From Aeromonas jandaei (GTDB lineage Bacteria; Pseudomonadota; Gammaproteobacteria; Enterobacterales; Aeromonadaceae), in the NCBI RefSeq assembly GCF_037890695.1, contig NZ_CP149571.1:2076001-2140000 (forward strand): 64,000 nucleotides of DNA, given 5' to 3'. Every line of letters starts with the position of its first letter. Within the stretch, counting starts at the first letter, position 1. Shown one piece after another: positions 1 to 8,323 of this stretch. Both the position numbers and the translations under genes were made by a program. A model generated the notes under the pieces. The model had not been told where the DNA came from and did not search any database. It saw nothing but the letters and a program-made list of their open reading frames with translations.

Positions 1-529
1 GCGCCTCCACATCCGGTATCAGGGCCGTCATCAGGTAGGCGATAAGCACCGACAGCACGCTGGCCCAGAGGTTATTGAAGATGAGGTCGTTGAGGTCGGT
101 CTGCGGATAGCTGGCAAAGTGGAGCATGATACTGAGGCTCAGCACACCGTTGGCACCAAACAGGAACAGGCTGCCCCGCGACATGGCGGCAAAGCGGTAG
201 AGAAACAGCAGAAAGGCGATGGGGGTCATCAGCCCGGGGTGGCTGCCGAACAGCCCCCCCAACAGACCCACCTCCACTCCGCAGATGGCTGCCGCAGCGA
301 TCAGCTGGCGCGCGGCATGACCATTCATCACCGGCACCATGCCAAGCAGCAGCACGGGGGTCACTGTGTAGAAGACCCCGTAATTCCAGCCACACAGCTT
401 GCAGAGCAGAAAGCCGGTGGTGCAGCCAAAGGCGATACGCAGGCACTGGCGCAACTCGTTGCCGGTCAGGGGCCGATGCCACAGATGGGTTGTGGCTGGA
501 CTGGGTGACGCAGCTTGATTAGTAGACAT
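1..529 (-). CDS. DUF2955 family inner-membrane protein (partial, C-terminus beyond window)
   Basis: The reading frame starts at the ATG at 529 and stays open to the window edge, giving about 176 residues. After a polar start it has several hydrophobic stretches with small residues (around residues 35-70, 75-110 and 120-175), as in the DUF2955/FUSC-like membrane proteins that accompany HlyD adaptors in efflux operons. Its start overlaps the end of the upstream hlyD-like gene by 11 bp, so the two are translationally coupled and probably form one efflux unit. The transported substrate cannot be told from the sequence. A longer antisense-frame ORF in the same stretch is a shadow. Confidence 0.8.
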   Translation of the reverse strand, partial: MSTNQAASPSPATTHLWHRPLTGNELRQCLRIAFGCTTGFLLCKLCGWNYGVFYTVTPVLLLGMVPVMNGHAARQLIAAAAICGVEVGLLGGLFGSHPGLMTPIAFLLFLYRFAAMSRGSLFLFGANGVLSLSIMLHFASYPQTDLNDLIFNNLWASVLSVLIAYLMTALIPDVEA

Positions 530-1574
530 AGTGCAGCAGGCTGAGCAGATGGATCTGGGCACGAGCCAGCATGGCGGTCAGCGGGTTGTCCGGCAGCAGT
601 TGTACCGTGGCCCGGGCACCGGCGGGGAGGTGGGACGGGAGATCATCCAGCTCCAGATGCAGGCGCATCCGCTGGGCATCCCGTACCCAGCGATCCGATT
701 CGACCGGAGCGGCCAGCCGGCCGTTGGCATCAAACTGACCGGCGCTCACACCCGCATCAAGACTGCTGACGCGGGCGGGATAGAGCTGGCCCGGTTCACC
801 ATCGAAGGCGACCAGCGCCCTGGTCTGGTCACCAACGTGGCGCAGGCTCTTTTCACGAAAATCGGCAATGACATCCACTTGTTCCGACACCAGCGCCAGC
901 AGCGGATTGCCTGCACTGGCGATGCTGCCCGGCTTGAGTTGCAGGTTGGTGATGGTGCCATCCTGATCCGCATGCACCTGGCTGTAAGCCAGTGCCAGCT
1001 CGGCCTGAGCCAGTTTGTTGCGGGCCTGGCGCAGCAGCAGGTTGTCATCCCCGGTCAAGCCACGGCTGGCCTCAAGCTGAGTCAGCTTCGCCTTGCTGGC
1101 ACGCAGACTGGCCTGGGCACTGCGCAGGGCGCTATCCGCCTCATCTTTTTGCTGCAGCGAGACCATGCGACTCTGGAACAGAGCATTAATCCGCTCAGCT
1201 TCACGCCACTTCTGGCTGGCCAGCGTCTCCTTGGCATAGAGCTCGGCATTGGCGGCACTGAGGGCCGCATCCAGCTCGCTGTTCTGCTGCTCTGCTTGCG
1301 CCAGGGCAAGACGGGCCTGTTCGACCGCCAGCTCGAAGGGAACCGGGTCCAGCCTGAAGAGCAGGTCGCCTTTTTTGACCTGCTGGTTGTTGTGTACCGC
1401 TACTTCGACCACCTTGCCGCTAACTTGCGGGGCCAGCTTGGTGACAACCCGGGTGGCCATGGCCTGCGGGGTGAGGGGCATCAGCAGGTCTGCCATCAGA
1501 AAGTAGGCAAAGAGGGCGGTAAAGCCGGCCATGGACCATTTGATCCAGCGGCTGAATTGTTGATCCGGGGTCAT
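519..1574 (-). CDS. HlyD/EmrA-type periplasmic adaptor subunit
   Basis: About 351 residues. One N-terminal membrane anchor (roughly residues 10-32) is followed by a biotinyl-lipoyl half (APQVSGKVVEVAVHNNQQV), a long Ala/Gln/Glu-rich coiled coil (about residues 80-190), the second lipoyl half (HADQDGTITNL) and a beta-barrel region. This order is typical of membrane-fusion proteins linking an inner-membrane pump to the outer membrane. The ATG at 1574 is chosen because AGAGGA lies 5 nt before it and it begins one base after the marR stop; an upstream in-frame start would run back into marR. It is the middle gene of a three-gene operon with the regulator and the DUF2955 protein. Confidence 0.88.
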   Translation of the reverse strand: MTPDQQFSRWIKWSMAGFTALFAYFLMADLLMPLTPQAMATRVVTKLAPQVSGKVVEVAVHNNQQVKKGDLLFRLDPVPFELAVEQARLALAQAEQQNSELDAALSAANAELYAKETLASQKWREAERINALFQSRMVSLQQKDEADSALRSAQASLRASKAKLTQLEASRGLTGDDNLLLRQARNKLAQAELALAYSQVHADQDGTITNLQLKPGSIASAGNPLLALVSEQVDVIADFREKSLRHVGDQTRALVAFDGEPGQLYPARVSSLDAGVSAGQFDANGRLAAPVESDRWVRDAQRMRLHLELDDLPSHLPAGARATVQLLPDNPLTAMLARAQIHLLSLLHYVY

Positions 1575-1575
1575 C

Positions 1576-2082
1576 TTATTCCTCTGTGGGTTGTGCATCG
1601 GGCGGGGTGCTCTGCCCACCGTTCTCGTTGTGTGTTTCAATCTTGCTCAGGGCATTGGCCGAGATACGCTGCACCGTCGCCTCAAACAGACTCAGGGTCT
1701 CTTCGTCGATACCGGCCAGCAGCTCTCTGCGAATATTCATGATGCGGTTGGCTATCTGGTCGAGCAGGGTCTGGCCGGAGGGGGTGACCGAGACGATGCG
1801 GGCCCGTTTGTCCTGACTGCAGCAGTGGCGTTCGATCAGCCCCTGCTCTTCCAGCTGGCCGAGGGTGCGCATCAGGGAGGGAAGCTCGATTTCGAGGGCA
1901 TCGGCCAGGGTCTTCTGGCTGACATGGTTGCCCATGCGGGAGAGCTTCCAGAGCGCCGTCCAGCGCGGGTGGGTCAGGCCAAGGGGGGCCAGCTCCAGAT
2001 CAGCGGCGGTACGCCACAACCGGTGCATGCGTGCTATTTGCTCGGCGAGCGACAGTTCGCGCAACCTCTCCAGATCCGTCAT
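1576..2082 (-). CDS. MarR/SlyA family transcriptional regulator
   Basis: A winged-helix regulator of about 168 residues. The MarR core is clear: LTHPRWTALWKLSRMG, then the recognition segment SQKTLADALEIELPSLMRTLGQLEEQGLIERH and the wing (DKRARIVSVTPSG). The segment SLMRTLGQLEEQGLI closely resembles SlyA. I take the ATG at 2082, which has GAGGA 7 nt upstream; a GTG at 2100 in the same frame has no ribosome binding site. Two SlyA-like palindromes lie 28-65 bp upstream, so the protein probably represses its own operon, which also holds the HlyD adaptor and DUF2955 protein. A phenolic or aromatic acid ligand is usual for the family, but that is inference here. Confidence 0.88.
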   Translation of the reverse strand: MTDLERLRELSLAEQIARMHRLWRTAADLELAPLGLTHPRWTALWKLSRMGNHVSQKTLADALEIELPSLMRTLGQLEEQGLIERHCCSQDKRARIVSVTPSGQTLLDQIANRIMNIRRELLAGIDEETLSLFEATVQRISANALSKIETHNENGGQSTPPDAQPTEE

Positions 2083-2109
2083 CCCTTGTTCCTCACTCAC
2101 ATAAATTTG

Positions 2110-2147
2110 TTAGCCTGCTAACTATTATCATTTGTTTAGCAGGCTAA
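2110..2147. promoter_or_regulatory. Pair of SlyA-like operator palindromes
   Basis: TTAGCCTGCTAA (2110-2121) and TTAGCAGGCTAA (2136-2147) are exact reverse complements of each other. Each is itself a TTAGC-N2-GCTAA dyad and differs from the known SlyA consensus TTAGCAAGCTAA by two bases or fewer. Their centres are 26 bp apart. They lie just upstream of the marR-hlyD-DUF2955 operon, where autorepression would be expected. Confidence 0.75.
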
Positions 2148-3072
2148 GTAAATAGTGTGATGCAGATCTCTTTATCAGCAGATAGCAGCAAATCGTGAAC
2201 GGGTGGGGCTTGATTGGAACTTGTTGACTGTGGCGTGACCTGCTCCGGGGAAAAAGGGGAAGAGCGGAAATATGTGACGAAATGCCGTAATAATTTCGAG
2301 GCTATTTTCAGAAAATATCTGTATCGCTCGCGCAGCTTATTTTTTATCCGCTAATATTGATGAGGTTATAAAACAGGGAGAGACGGGTTGTGGATGGCTA
2401 TGACAGTGGATGTGTATATCTGGCAATAGAAGCTCTGCTGAGTGATGGAGAATATGGTGCAGAGTCCCATTATGGTGTGAGTCGGGAGGGGCCCAATAAG
2501 GGCGCCAGCAAGCATGCCGATATCTGCCATGATTTTGACCCTGCCAATATTCCATTGCTGCTGATGGAATAGATCTGACCACGTGTAGTCCTTGTGAGTT
2601 CAAGCCGGTGCCGATGTATGCACTGGCTTGGCTCATCGCTCTATATCGATATTCCCCTTTCCTGACGTTGGCCAAGCCGCCAGTTTTTTGCGATGCCTTG
2701 CTCTTGCTGTGTCTCTGCTGCCATAGCCACGGATGGCTGCGGCGCGGCTGGTCGACAGGCACCGACCCCGACCATATGTTTCGCTGCCAGCGTAGATTAT
2801 TTGCCCGCAGGGTTTGTCATCCGGTTCTGCTATTTTCACCGACTCCTCTGCTTATCCCGCTCCACAAGTCGGGATTGGCTGGAAAATAATTGTCCGGTTT
2901 GTTCGCTTGAGCTTCATATAACGCCCGCTTGCCATACCGGATGTATGACATTTGTTCGAGGCGTGACGTTTAAGTTTTTAATGTTTTTATATGGCTTTGC
3001 AGTCTGGCTAACCGACAGGGGCGAGGGGGATCAATAAAGTAGCGGCCACAATCACACGCAGAGTCCATAACA
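2148..3072. other. Long intergenic region without a supported gene
   Basis: About 925 bp between the divergent efflux operon and the malate/citrate symporter, lower in G+C than its neighbours. Short open frames exist on both strands but none has a convincing start, ribosome binding site or family resemblance. It must hold the symporter promoter and probably binding sites for the CitB-type regulator encoded downstream; I could not pick a site with confidence. Confidence 0.5.
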
Positions 3073-4389
3073 ATGAAAAACCTCTCTACCCTACCAACCA
3101 CACAAGAAAAGGCCGCTTTTATGGGTGGCCACCAAATTGCCGGTATGCCGCTCTTTATATTTCTCGGGCTGGCGACCTGCGTTCTCTTTTCCGGCTGGAA
3201 CGGCTCGCTGCCGCTCGGCATGGTCGGTGCGCTGGCGCTGATGTTTGTGCTGGGCACCCTGCTGACCGAGCTGGGCGAGCGGATCATGCCGATCCGCGAA
3301 TATCTGGGTGGCGGCACCATCCTTGCCATCTTCGGCGGTGCCGCCCTGTTTGAATATCAGTTGCTGCCGGTGCAGGCGGGACAGGTCATCACCAACTTCA
3401 TGAAGGAGGGGGGCTTTCTCAACTTCTTCATCGCCAGTCTGGTGACCGGTTCGGTGTTTGGCATGAGCGGCGCTTTGCTGAAAAATGCCGCCATGCGCTA
3501 CCTGCCGGTCATTCTTGGTGGCGTCGCACTGGCGCTGCTGAGCGTGGGGCTGGTCGGCTTCCTGATGGGATATGGCTTCAAGAATGCGGTGCTGCTGATC
3601 GGCCTGCCCATCATGGGCGGTGGCATGGGCGCTGGCGCGGTGCCTCTGGTGGAGATCCTCTCCGGCCCGATGCAGATGTCCAGTGCGGATCTCTTGTCAC
3701 GCATGGTACCGGCGGTCGTGATCGCCAATACCCTGGCCATTCTGGTGGGCTCCCTGCTGGCGCGCCTTGGTCGCCGTTACCCTTCTCTGACCGGCAACGG
3801 CAAGCTGATGGTCAAAGAGAATAGTCAGAGCATTGCTGACGAGCAGGCCGAAGCGCCGACCCTGCAGAGTCTGGGCATGGGCCTTTTCATCAGCTCCAGC
3901 ATGTTTGTGCTGGGCTCCCTGCTTGGCAACTTTATCCCCATGCACCCCTTCGCCCTGATGATTTTGGCAGTCGCCTTTATCAAGGTGAGTGGCCTGCTGC
4001 CGCGCCGCTATGAGCAGGCGGCAGCCGACTGGTATCAGTTTGTGGTGAGCAACCTCACCCCCTCCCTGCTGGTGGGGATCGGCGTCGCCTATACCAGTAT
4101 TCCCGAGCTCATCAGCGCCTTTTCCATCAGCTACTTCGTACTGGTCATGGTCACCGTGATTGGCGGCGCCCTCGGTGCGGCGTTGGTCGGCAAGCTGATC
4201 GGCTTCTATCCCATCGAGGCGGCCATCACCGGCGGGCTCTGCATGGCCAACATGGGGGGCACCGGCGATGTGGCCGTGCTCTCGGCGGCCCAGCGAATGA
4301 AGCTGATGCCCTTTGCCCAGATCTCCTCACGTCTCGGCGGTGCCGTGATGCTGATTTTGGCGACCGCTCTTATCTCCCTGCTTGCCTGA
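3073..4389 (+). CDS. 2-hydroxycarboxylate (malate/citrate):Na+ symporter, CitS/MaeN family
   Basis: A 438-residue polytopic membrane protein. The two family hallmarks are present: the GGGMGAGAVPL re-entrant loop around residue 180 and the second loop ITGGLCMANMGGTGDVAV around residues 388-405, followed by RMKLMPFAQISSRLGG, which carries the substrate-binding arginine of 2HCT transporters. The family imports citrate, malate or other 2-hydroxycarboxylates with Na+ across the inner membrane. A malic enzyme begins 24 nt downstream, which favours malate (or malate plus citrate) as substrate. A CitA/CitB-like two-component system follows in the same direction and probably controls it. Confidence 0.9.
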   Translation: MKNLSTLPTTQEKAAFMGGHQIAGMPLFIFLGLATCVLFSGWNGSLPLGMVGALALMFVLGTLLTELGERIMPIREYLGGGTILAIFGGAALFEYQLLPVQAGQVITNFMKEGGFLNFFIASLVTGSVFGMSGALLKNAAMRYLPVILGGVALALLSVGLVGFLMGYGFKNAVLLIGLPIMGGGMGAGAVPLVEILSGPMQMSSADLLSRMVPAVVIANTLAILVGSLLARLGRRYPSLTGNGKLMVKENSQSIADEQAEAPTLQSLGMGLFISSSMFVLGSLLGNFIPMHPFALMILAVAFIKVSGLLPRRYEQAAADWYQFVVSNLTPSLLVGIGVAYTSIPELISAFSISYFVLVMVTVIGGALGAALVGKLIGFYPIEAAITGGLCMANMGGTGDVAVLSAAQRMKLMPFAQISSRLGGAVMLILATALISLLA

Positions 4390-4412
4390 TATCGGATTGA
4401 GGAACAAACAAG

Positions 4413-5963
4413 ATGAACGACATCATGATGGGCACCAGCCTGCCCTATGCAGAACGCAAGCGTCAGGGTGTACGTGGCCGCATGCCGCACAAGGAGGAGT
4501 CTCTCTCCCAGCAGCGGCGCCGGATCTACCGATTGGTCAGCGCCATGCAGAGTCCGTTTGACCAGCATCTGCTGCTGCGCCAGCTGCAGGAGGACAACCC
4601 GGTGCTCTTCTACGATCTGGTGCGCCACCACCTGCCGGAGCTGCTGCCGATCATCTACACCCCGGTGGTGGGGGAGGCGTGCCAGCGCCACAGCGATCTC
4701 TATCTGCGCAGCCACGGGCTCTACCTCTCCTGGCACGACAGGGACGATCTTGACGACATCCTCGAGTCGGTGGAGCAGGAGGTGGATGTGATCGTCATCT
4801 CCGACGGCGAGCGGGTGCTTGGGCTCGGCGATCTCGGTATCGGCGGCATGGGGATCTGCATCGGCAAGCTGGCGCTCTACTCCGCCGCGGGTGGCATCAA
4901 CCCGGCACGTACTCTGCCGCTCTGCGTCGATGTGGGCACCAACAATCCCGAGCTGCTGGAGGATGACTCCTACCTCGGCTGGCAATCCCCGCGCATCGAC
5001 GGCGAGAGCTACTACCACTTCATGGACAAGGTGGTAGCCGCCATTCGCAAGCGCTGGCCGCAGGTGGTGCTGCAGTTTGAGGATTTCGCCGGCAAGCACG
5101 CCGCCAACCTGCTGGCCCGCTATCGCGACGAGCTCTGCATGTTCAACGACGACATTCAGGGGACGGCGGCAGTGGCCTCCGCCTGCGTGCTGGCCGGGTT
5201 GCAACAGGCGGGCACGGCCCTGTGCGATGCCCCGGTGCTGATCGTCGGGGCGGGCTCGGCCGGTTGCGGCATTGCCGCCATGCTGGCCCAGCTGGCGGGG
5301 AGTCACGACGGCGTCTGGCTGTTTGATCAGGATGGGGTGGTTTGCTGCGATCGTCCCAACTTGACCCGCGCCCAGCAGCCCTTTGCCCGCGCCGTGGAGG
5401 AGGCCAACAGCTCGCTGCTGGAGACCATCCGCCAGGTGCGACCGGCGGTGCTGATCGGGGTGAGTGGTCAGGGTGGCCTCTTTACCCGCGAGGTGTTGCA
5501 GGCGATGGGGGAGGTGTGCGATCAGCCGGTGATCCTGCCGCTCTCCAATCCGACCCGCAGCGCCGAGGCGACGCCCGAGCAGGTGTGGGCCGCCACAGAT
5601 GGCCGCGCCCTGCTGGCCACCGGTAGCCCGTTTGCGCCGGTGACGGTGGCCGGTGAGCGGCGGGTGGTCTCCCAGTGCAACAACGTCTATGTCTTCCCGG
5701 GGATTGGTCTCGGGGCCTGCGCCGTCAAGGCGCGCCGTATCAGTGATGGCATGTTGCTGGCCGCGGTGCGGGCGGTCGGTGCCTATCCGCTGTTGGCGGG
5801 TCGCCTGCTGCCTCCCATCGAACAGGTGGGGGAGGTGGCTCGCGCCGTCGCCAGAGCGGTGGCGCTCTGCGCCCGTGAGGAGGGTTTGGCCGATTTTGCC
5901 GGTGATCCGGCACCTTTGATTGACCAGACCTGGTGGCATCCGCACTATTGGGTGGCTTCCTGA
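4413..5963 (+). CDS. Malic enzyme (oxidative decarboxylation of malate to pyruvate)
   Basis: 516 residues, slightly shorter than the 565-residue MaeA type. Catalytic regions are intact: IYTPVVGEACQ (about 81-91), DGERVLGLGDLGIGGMGI (about 131-148), FEDFAGKHAANLL (about 222-234), the metal-binding [11 protein letters not shown] (about 242-252) and the nucleotide-binding GAGSAGCGI (about 279-287). The C-terminal [17 protein letters not shown] is also normal. It would turn imported malate into pyruvate, CO2 and NAD(P)H in the cytoplasm. The cofactor preference cannot be assigned by eye. ATG at 4413 has GAGGA upstream. It lies between the symporter and its sensor kinase, and a second, interrupted malic enzyme gene is at 32644. 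Confidence 0.92.
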   Translation: MNDIMMGTSLPYAERKRQGVRGRMPHKEESLSQQRRRIYRLVSAMQSPFDQHLLLRQLQEDNPVLFYDLVRHHLPELLPIIYTPVVGEACQRHSDLYLRSHGLYLSWHDRDDLDDILESVEQEVDVIVISDGERVLGLGDLGIGGMGICIGKLALYSAAGGINPARTLPLCVDVGTNNPELLEDDSYLGWQSPRIDGESYYHFMDKVVAAIRKRWPQVVLQFEDFAGKHAANLLARYRDELCMFNDDIQGTAAVASACVLAGLQQAGTALCDAPVLIVGAGSAGCGIAAMLAQLAGSHDGVWLFDQDGVVCCDRPNLTRAQQPFARAVEEANSSLLETIRQVRPAVLIGVSGQGGLFTREVLQAMGEVCDQPVILPLSNPTRSAEATPEQVWAATDGRALLATGSPFAPVTVAGERRVVSQCNNVYVFPGIGLGACAVKARRISDGMLLAAVRAVGAYPLLAGRLLPPIEQVGEVARAVARAVALCAREEGLADFAGDPAPLIDQTWWHPHYWVAS

Positions 5964-5980
5964 CGTTGCAAGGTCCGTGC

Positions 5981-7546
5981 ATGAAACTTCGCCACCAGCT
6001 GGTTACCCTCTCCCTTGGGCTCTCCCTGCTGCTCATCATCATTCTGGGCAGCCTGCTCGCGCTCTTTATCCGCCACCTGCTGGAGAGCAATCTGGAGGAG
6101 AAGGGGGGCGATCTGGCCCGCATCATGGCGGCTGACAGCCGGGTGGTGGCGGCGCTGCATCAGGGGAGCGAGCCTGCGCTGCGCGATTACATGGAGGAGG
6201 TGTGCCGCCGTACAGATGCCGCTTATATGGTGGTGACCGACGAGCATGGCCGTCGCCTCAGTCACCCCAACTCCGCTCTGGTGGGGGGGCTGTTTCGCGG
6301 TGAGGATCTCTGGCCCGCGATCCACGAGCGGCGCAGCTACTGCTCGCGCGACATGGGAACCATGGGGCCGGCGATCCGCTGCTTCTCTCCGGTGATGGGG
6401 GCTGACGGGCGCGCCATGGGGGCCGTGGTGGTGGGCTACCTGATGCAGCAGGTGGAGGGCATCTACATGGAGCGGATTGCCCTGCTCATCAGCGCCATCG
6501 GCGCCGTCTTTGGTTGCGGCCTGCTGCTGGCGCTCTGGGTGCAATATCTGCTGCGCAAGACCCTGCTCGATCTGGAGCCGGAGGCGATCGTCCGCCGCTT
6601 CACCCTGCAGGATCTGGTGCTCGAGCAGATCGCCGAAGGGGTGATTGCATTGGATGGCCGCGGCCACATCGCCATGATCAACAGCACAGCCATCTATCAG
6701 CTGCGGCTGCCTGCCACCGGTCGTCACGCCCTGCAGGGGCAGGCGCTGGCCGAGCTGGTGCCACCGCTCGCGCCCGTACTGGAGCAGGAGGGCGAGGTTG
6801 CCTTCTCCATTCAGGGCGAATCGTTCGTCGGTCGCTGGCAGGTGGTGCATGGCAAGGAGCCCGGGCGCCTCCTGATCTTCAGTCGTCCCGAAGTGGCAAC
6901 CAGTCTGGGGGTGCAGGTCACCCACTTGCGCCAGTACGCCGAGATGCTGCGGATGCAGAGCCACGAGTTTGCCAATAAGCTGAGCAGTCTCTCCGGCCTG
7001 TTGCAACTGGGCCATGTGGATCAGGCGGTGGAGCTTATCCAGCAGGAGAACGAGGCGTGCCAGACCCTGCTGCAGGAGCTGCTGGAACTTATCGACAACA
7101 AGCCGGTGGCCGGCCTTATCCTCGGCAAGTTCAGCCGGGCGCGCGAACTGGGGGTCACGCTTGAGCTCGATCCCGATTCGGCGCTCGGCGAGTATCCGGC
7201 CGCCGTCTCGGCCGATCTCATCACCCTCATCGGCAACCTGCTGGATAACGGTTTGCAGGCGGCCTGGCGCAATCGTCAGCAGTGTCCGCCGCGGGTACTG
7301 CTTTCGCTCTGCGATGTGGGGCGCCGCTTGGTGATCGAGGTGGAGGATAGTGGCGAGGGGGTGGACGAGGATCTGGCCGATCACCTGTTCGATTACGGGG
7401 TGAGCCGCCAGAGCGGCGATCATGGCGTAGGACTCTTTCTGGTCAAGGAAACCGTGGGGCGCTACGAGGGTGTGATAGAATGGCGCCGAACTGTCGAGCA
7501 GACCACCCTGTTTGGCATCTACCTGAATAAAAACAAATTAATGTGA
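5981..7546 (+). CDS. CitA/DcuS-type sensor histidine kinase
   Basis: About 521 residues. A first membrane helix (about 10-32) and a second (about 162-190) enclose a periplasmic PASC/CACHE-like sensor, followed by a cytoplasmic PAS domain (about 210-300). The H box is QSHEFANKLSSLSGLLQLG with the phospho-accepting His near residue 328, exactly the CitA/DcuS/DpiB style. The ATPase N box (GNLLDNGLQAA) and G box (DSGEGVDEDLADHLFDYG) are present. I take the ATG at 5981, after the malic enzyme stop; a longer frame starts inside that gene. Its partner regulator starts 3 nt after its stop. It likely senses extracellular citrate or C4-dicarboxylates and switches on the symporter and malic enzyme. Confidence 0.9.
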   Translation: MKLRHQLVTLSLGLSLLLIIILGSLLALFIRHLLESNLEEKGGDLARIMAADSRVVAALHQGSEPALRDYMEEVCRRTDAAYMVVTDEHGRRLSHPNSALVGGLFRGEDLWPAIHERRSYCSRDMGTMGPAIRCFSPVMGADGRAMGAVVVGYLMQQVEGIYMERIALLISAIGAVFGCGLLLALWVQYLLRKTLLDLEPEAIVRRFTLQDLVLEQIAEGVIALDGRGHIAMINSTAIYQLRLPATGRHALQGQALAELVPPLAPVLEQEGEVAFSIQGESFVGRWQVVHGKEPGRLLIFSRPEVATSLGVQVTHLRQYAEMLRMQSHEFANKLSSLSGLLQLGHVDQAVELIQQENEACQTLLQELLELIDNKPVAGLILGKFSRARELGVTLELDPDSALGEYPAAVSADLITLIGNLLDNGLQAAWRNRQQCPPRVLLSLCDVGRRLVIEVEDSGEGVDEDLADHLFDYGVSRQSGDHGVGLFLVKETVGRYEGVIEWRRTVEQTTLFGIYLNKNKLM

Positions 7547-7549
7547 GCC

Positions 7550-8242
7550 ATGGATCCAATACTCACCCTTGTTATTGAAGATGACGATCGGATTGGTGCC
7601 ATCTTGTCCGAGCTGGTGGCCTCCACCTCCGGTTTCTCCCTGCTGGGGCGGGCCGGTACGCTGGCCCAGGCCGATGCCATGATGGCCGGCGTGGTGCCGC
7701 AGCTGCTGCTGGTGGATATCTCCCTGCCTGACGGTTCCGGCCTTGAGTGGGTGAGCCGCCTGCGCAGCCACAACCGCGAGGCTTATGTGATCATGGTGAC
7801 CGCCTCGCGCGATGTGGAGACCATCCAGCAGGCGCTCAATCTCGGGGTGCATGACTACATCATCAAGCCGCTGCGGCTGTTTCGCATTCAGCAGAGTCTC
7901 GACGAAATCCTGCAACTGCATCAGAAGCTCTCCGAGCCGGGACGGCTGGAGCAGGAGGATCTCGATCGTCTGCTCGGCAAGGGACGTGCCCAACCCAAGG
8001 AGGTACGTACTACTCCCAAGGGGATCGACAGCATTACCCTGCGTCAGGTGCTCGATCTGCTTGCCGCCGAGCCCGAGAGCGTCTTCTCGACCGATACGGT
8101 GGCGCAGCGGTTGTCGCTGAGTCGCACCACGGCACGCCGTTATCTGGAGTATCTGGAGTCGGAAGATCGGGTGGATGTGGATCTCAACTACGGCCAGCGC
8201 GGACGACCGGAGCGGCGCTACCGCTGGCGCCGGGCGGGGTAA
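7550..8242 (+). CDS. CitB/DcuR-type response regulator
   Basis: 230 residues. The receiver domain has the acidic pair (EDDD near residue 8-11), the phospho-Asp in LLLVDISLPDGSG (about residue 57) and the conserved Lys in HDYIIKPLRLFR. The C-terminal part carries the CitB-type helix-turn-helix FSTDTVAQRLSLSRTTARRYLEYLE and the typical GRPERRY ending. It starts immediately after the kinase gene and forms a two-component pair with it. Target promoters are probably in this cluster, upstream of the symporter. Confidence 0.92.
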   Translation: MDPILTLVIEDDDRIGAILSELVASTSGFSLLGRAGTLAQADAMMAGVVPQLLLVDISLPDGSGLEWVSRLRSHNREAYVIMVTASRDVETIQQALNLGVHDYIIKPLRLFRIQQSLDEILQLHQKLSEPGRLEQEDLDRLLGKGRAQPKEVRTTPKGIDSITLRQVLDLLAAEPESVFSTDTVAQRLSLSRTTARRYLEYLESEDRVDVDLNYGQRGRPERRYRWRRAG

Positions 8243-8277
8243 AGCCGGTTCACGGTCGCCAGAACACGATAGAAATG

Positions 8278-8310
8278 AACAAGGGAGCCCGCGGCTCCCT
8301 TGTTGTTTTT
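8278..8310 (+). terminator. Intrinsic terminator between convergent genes
   Basis: Perfect 12 bp stem AACAAGGGAGCC / GGCTCCCTTGTT with a 3-nt loop, then GTTTTT. It ends the malate cluster and faces the convergent EamA gene. Confidence 0.85.
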
Positions 8311-8323
8311 GGCATGTTGCCCG

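Noticed and set aside
2337..2762. Minus-strand frame of 141 codons in the long intergenic region
   Set aside because: No ribosome site and unnatural composition; other frames here are equally weak.
4206..5945. A 579-codon minus-strand frame opposite the malic enzyme
   Set aside because: Antisense shadow with no domain features.
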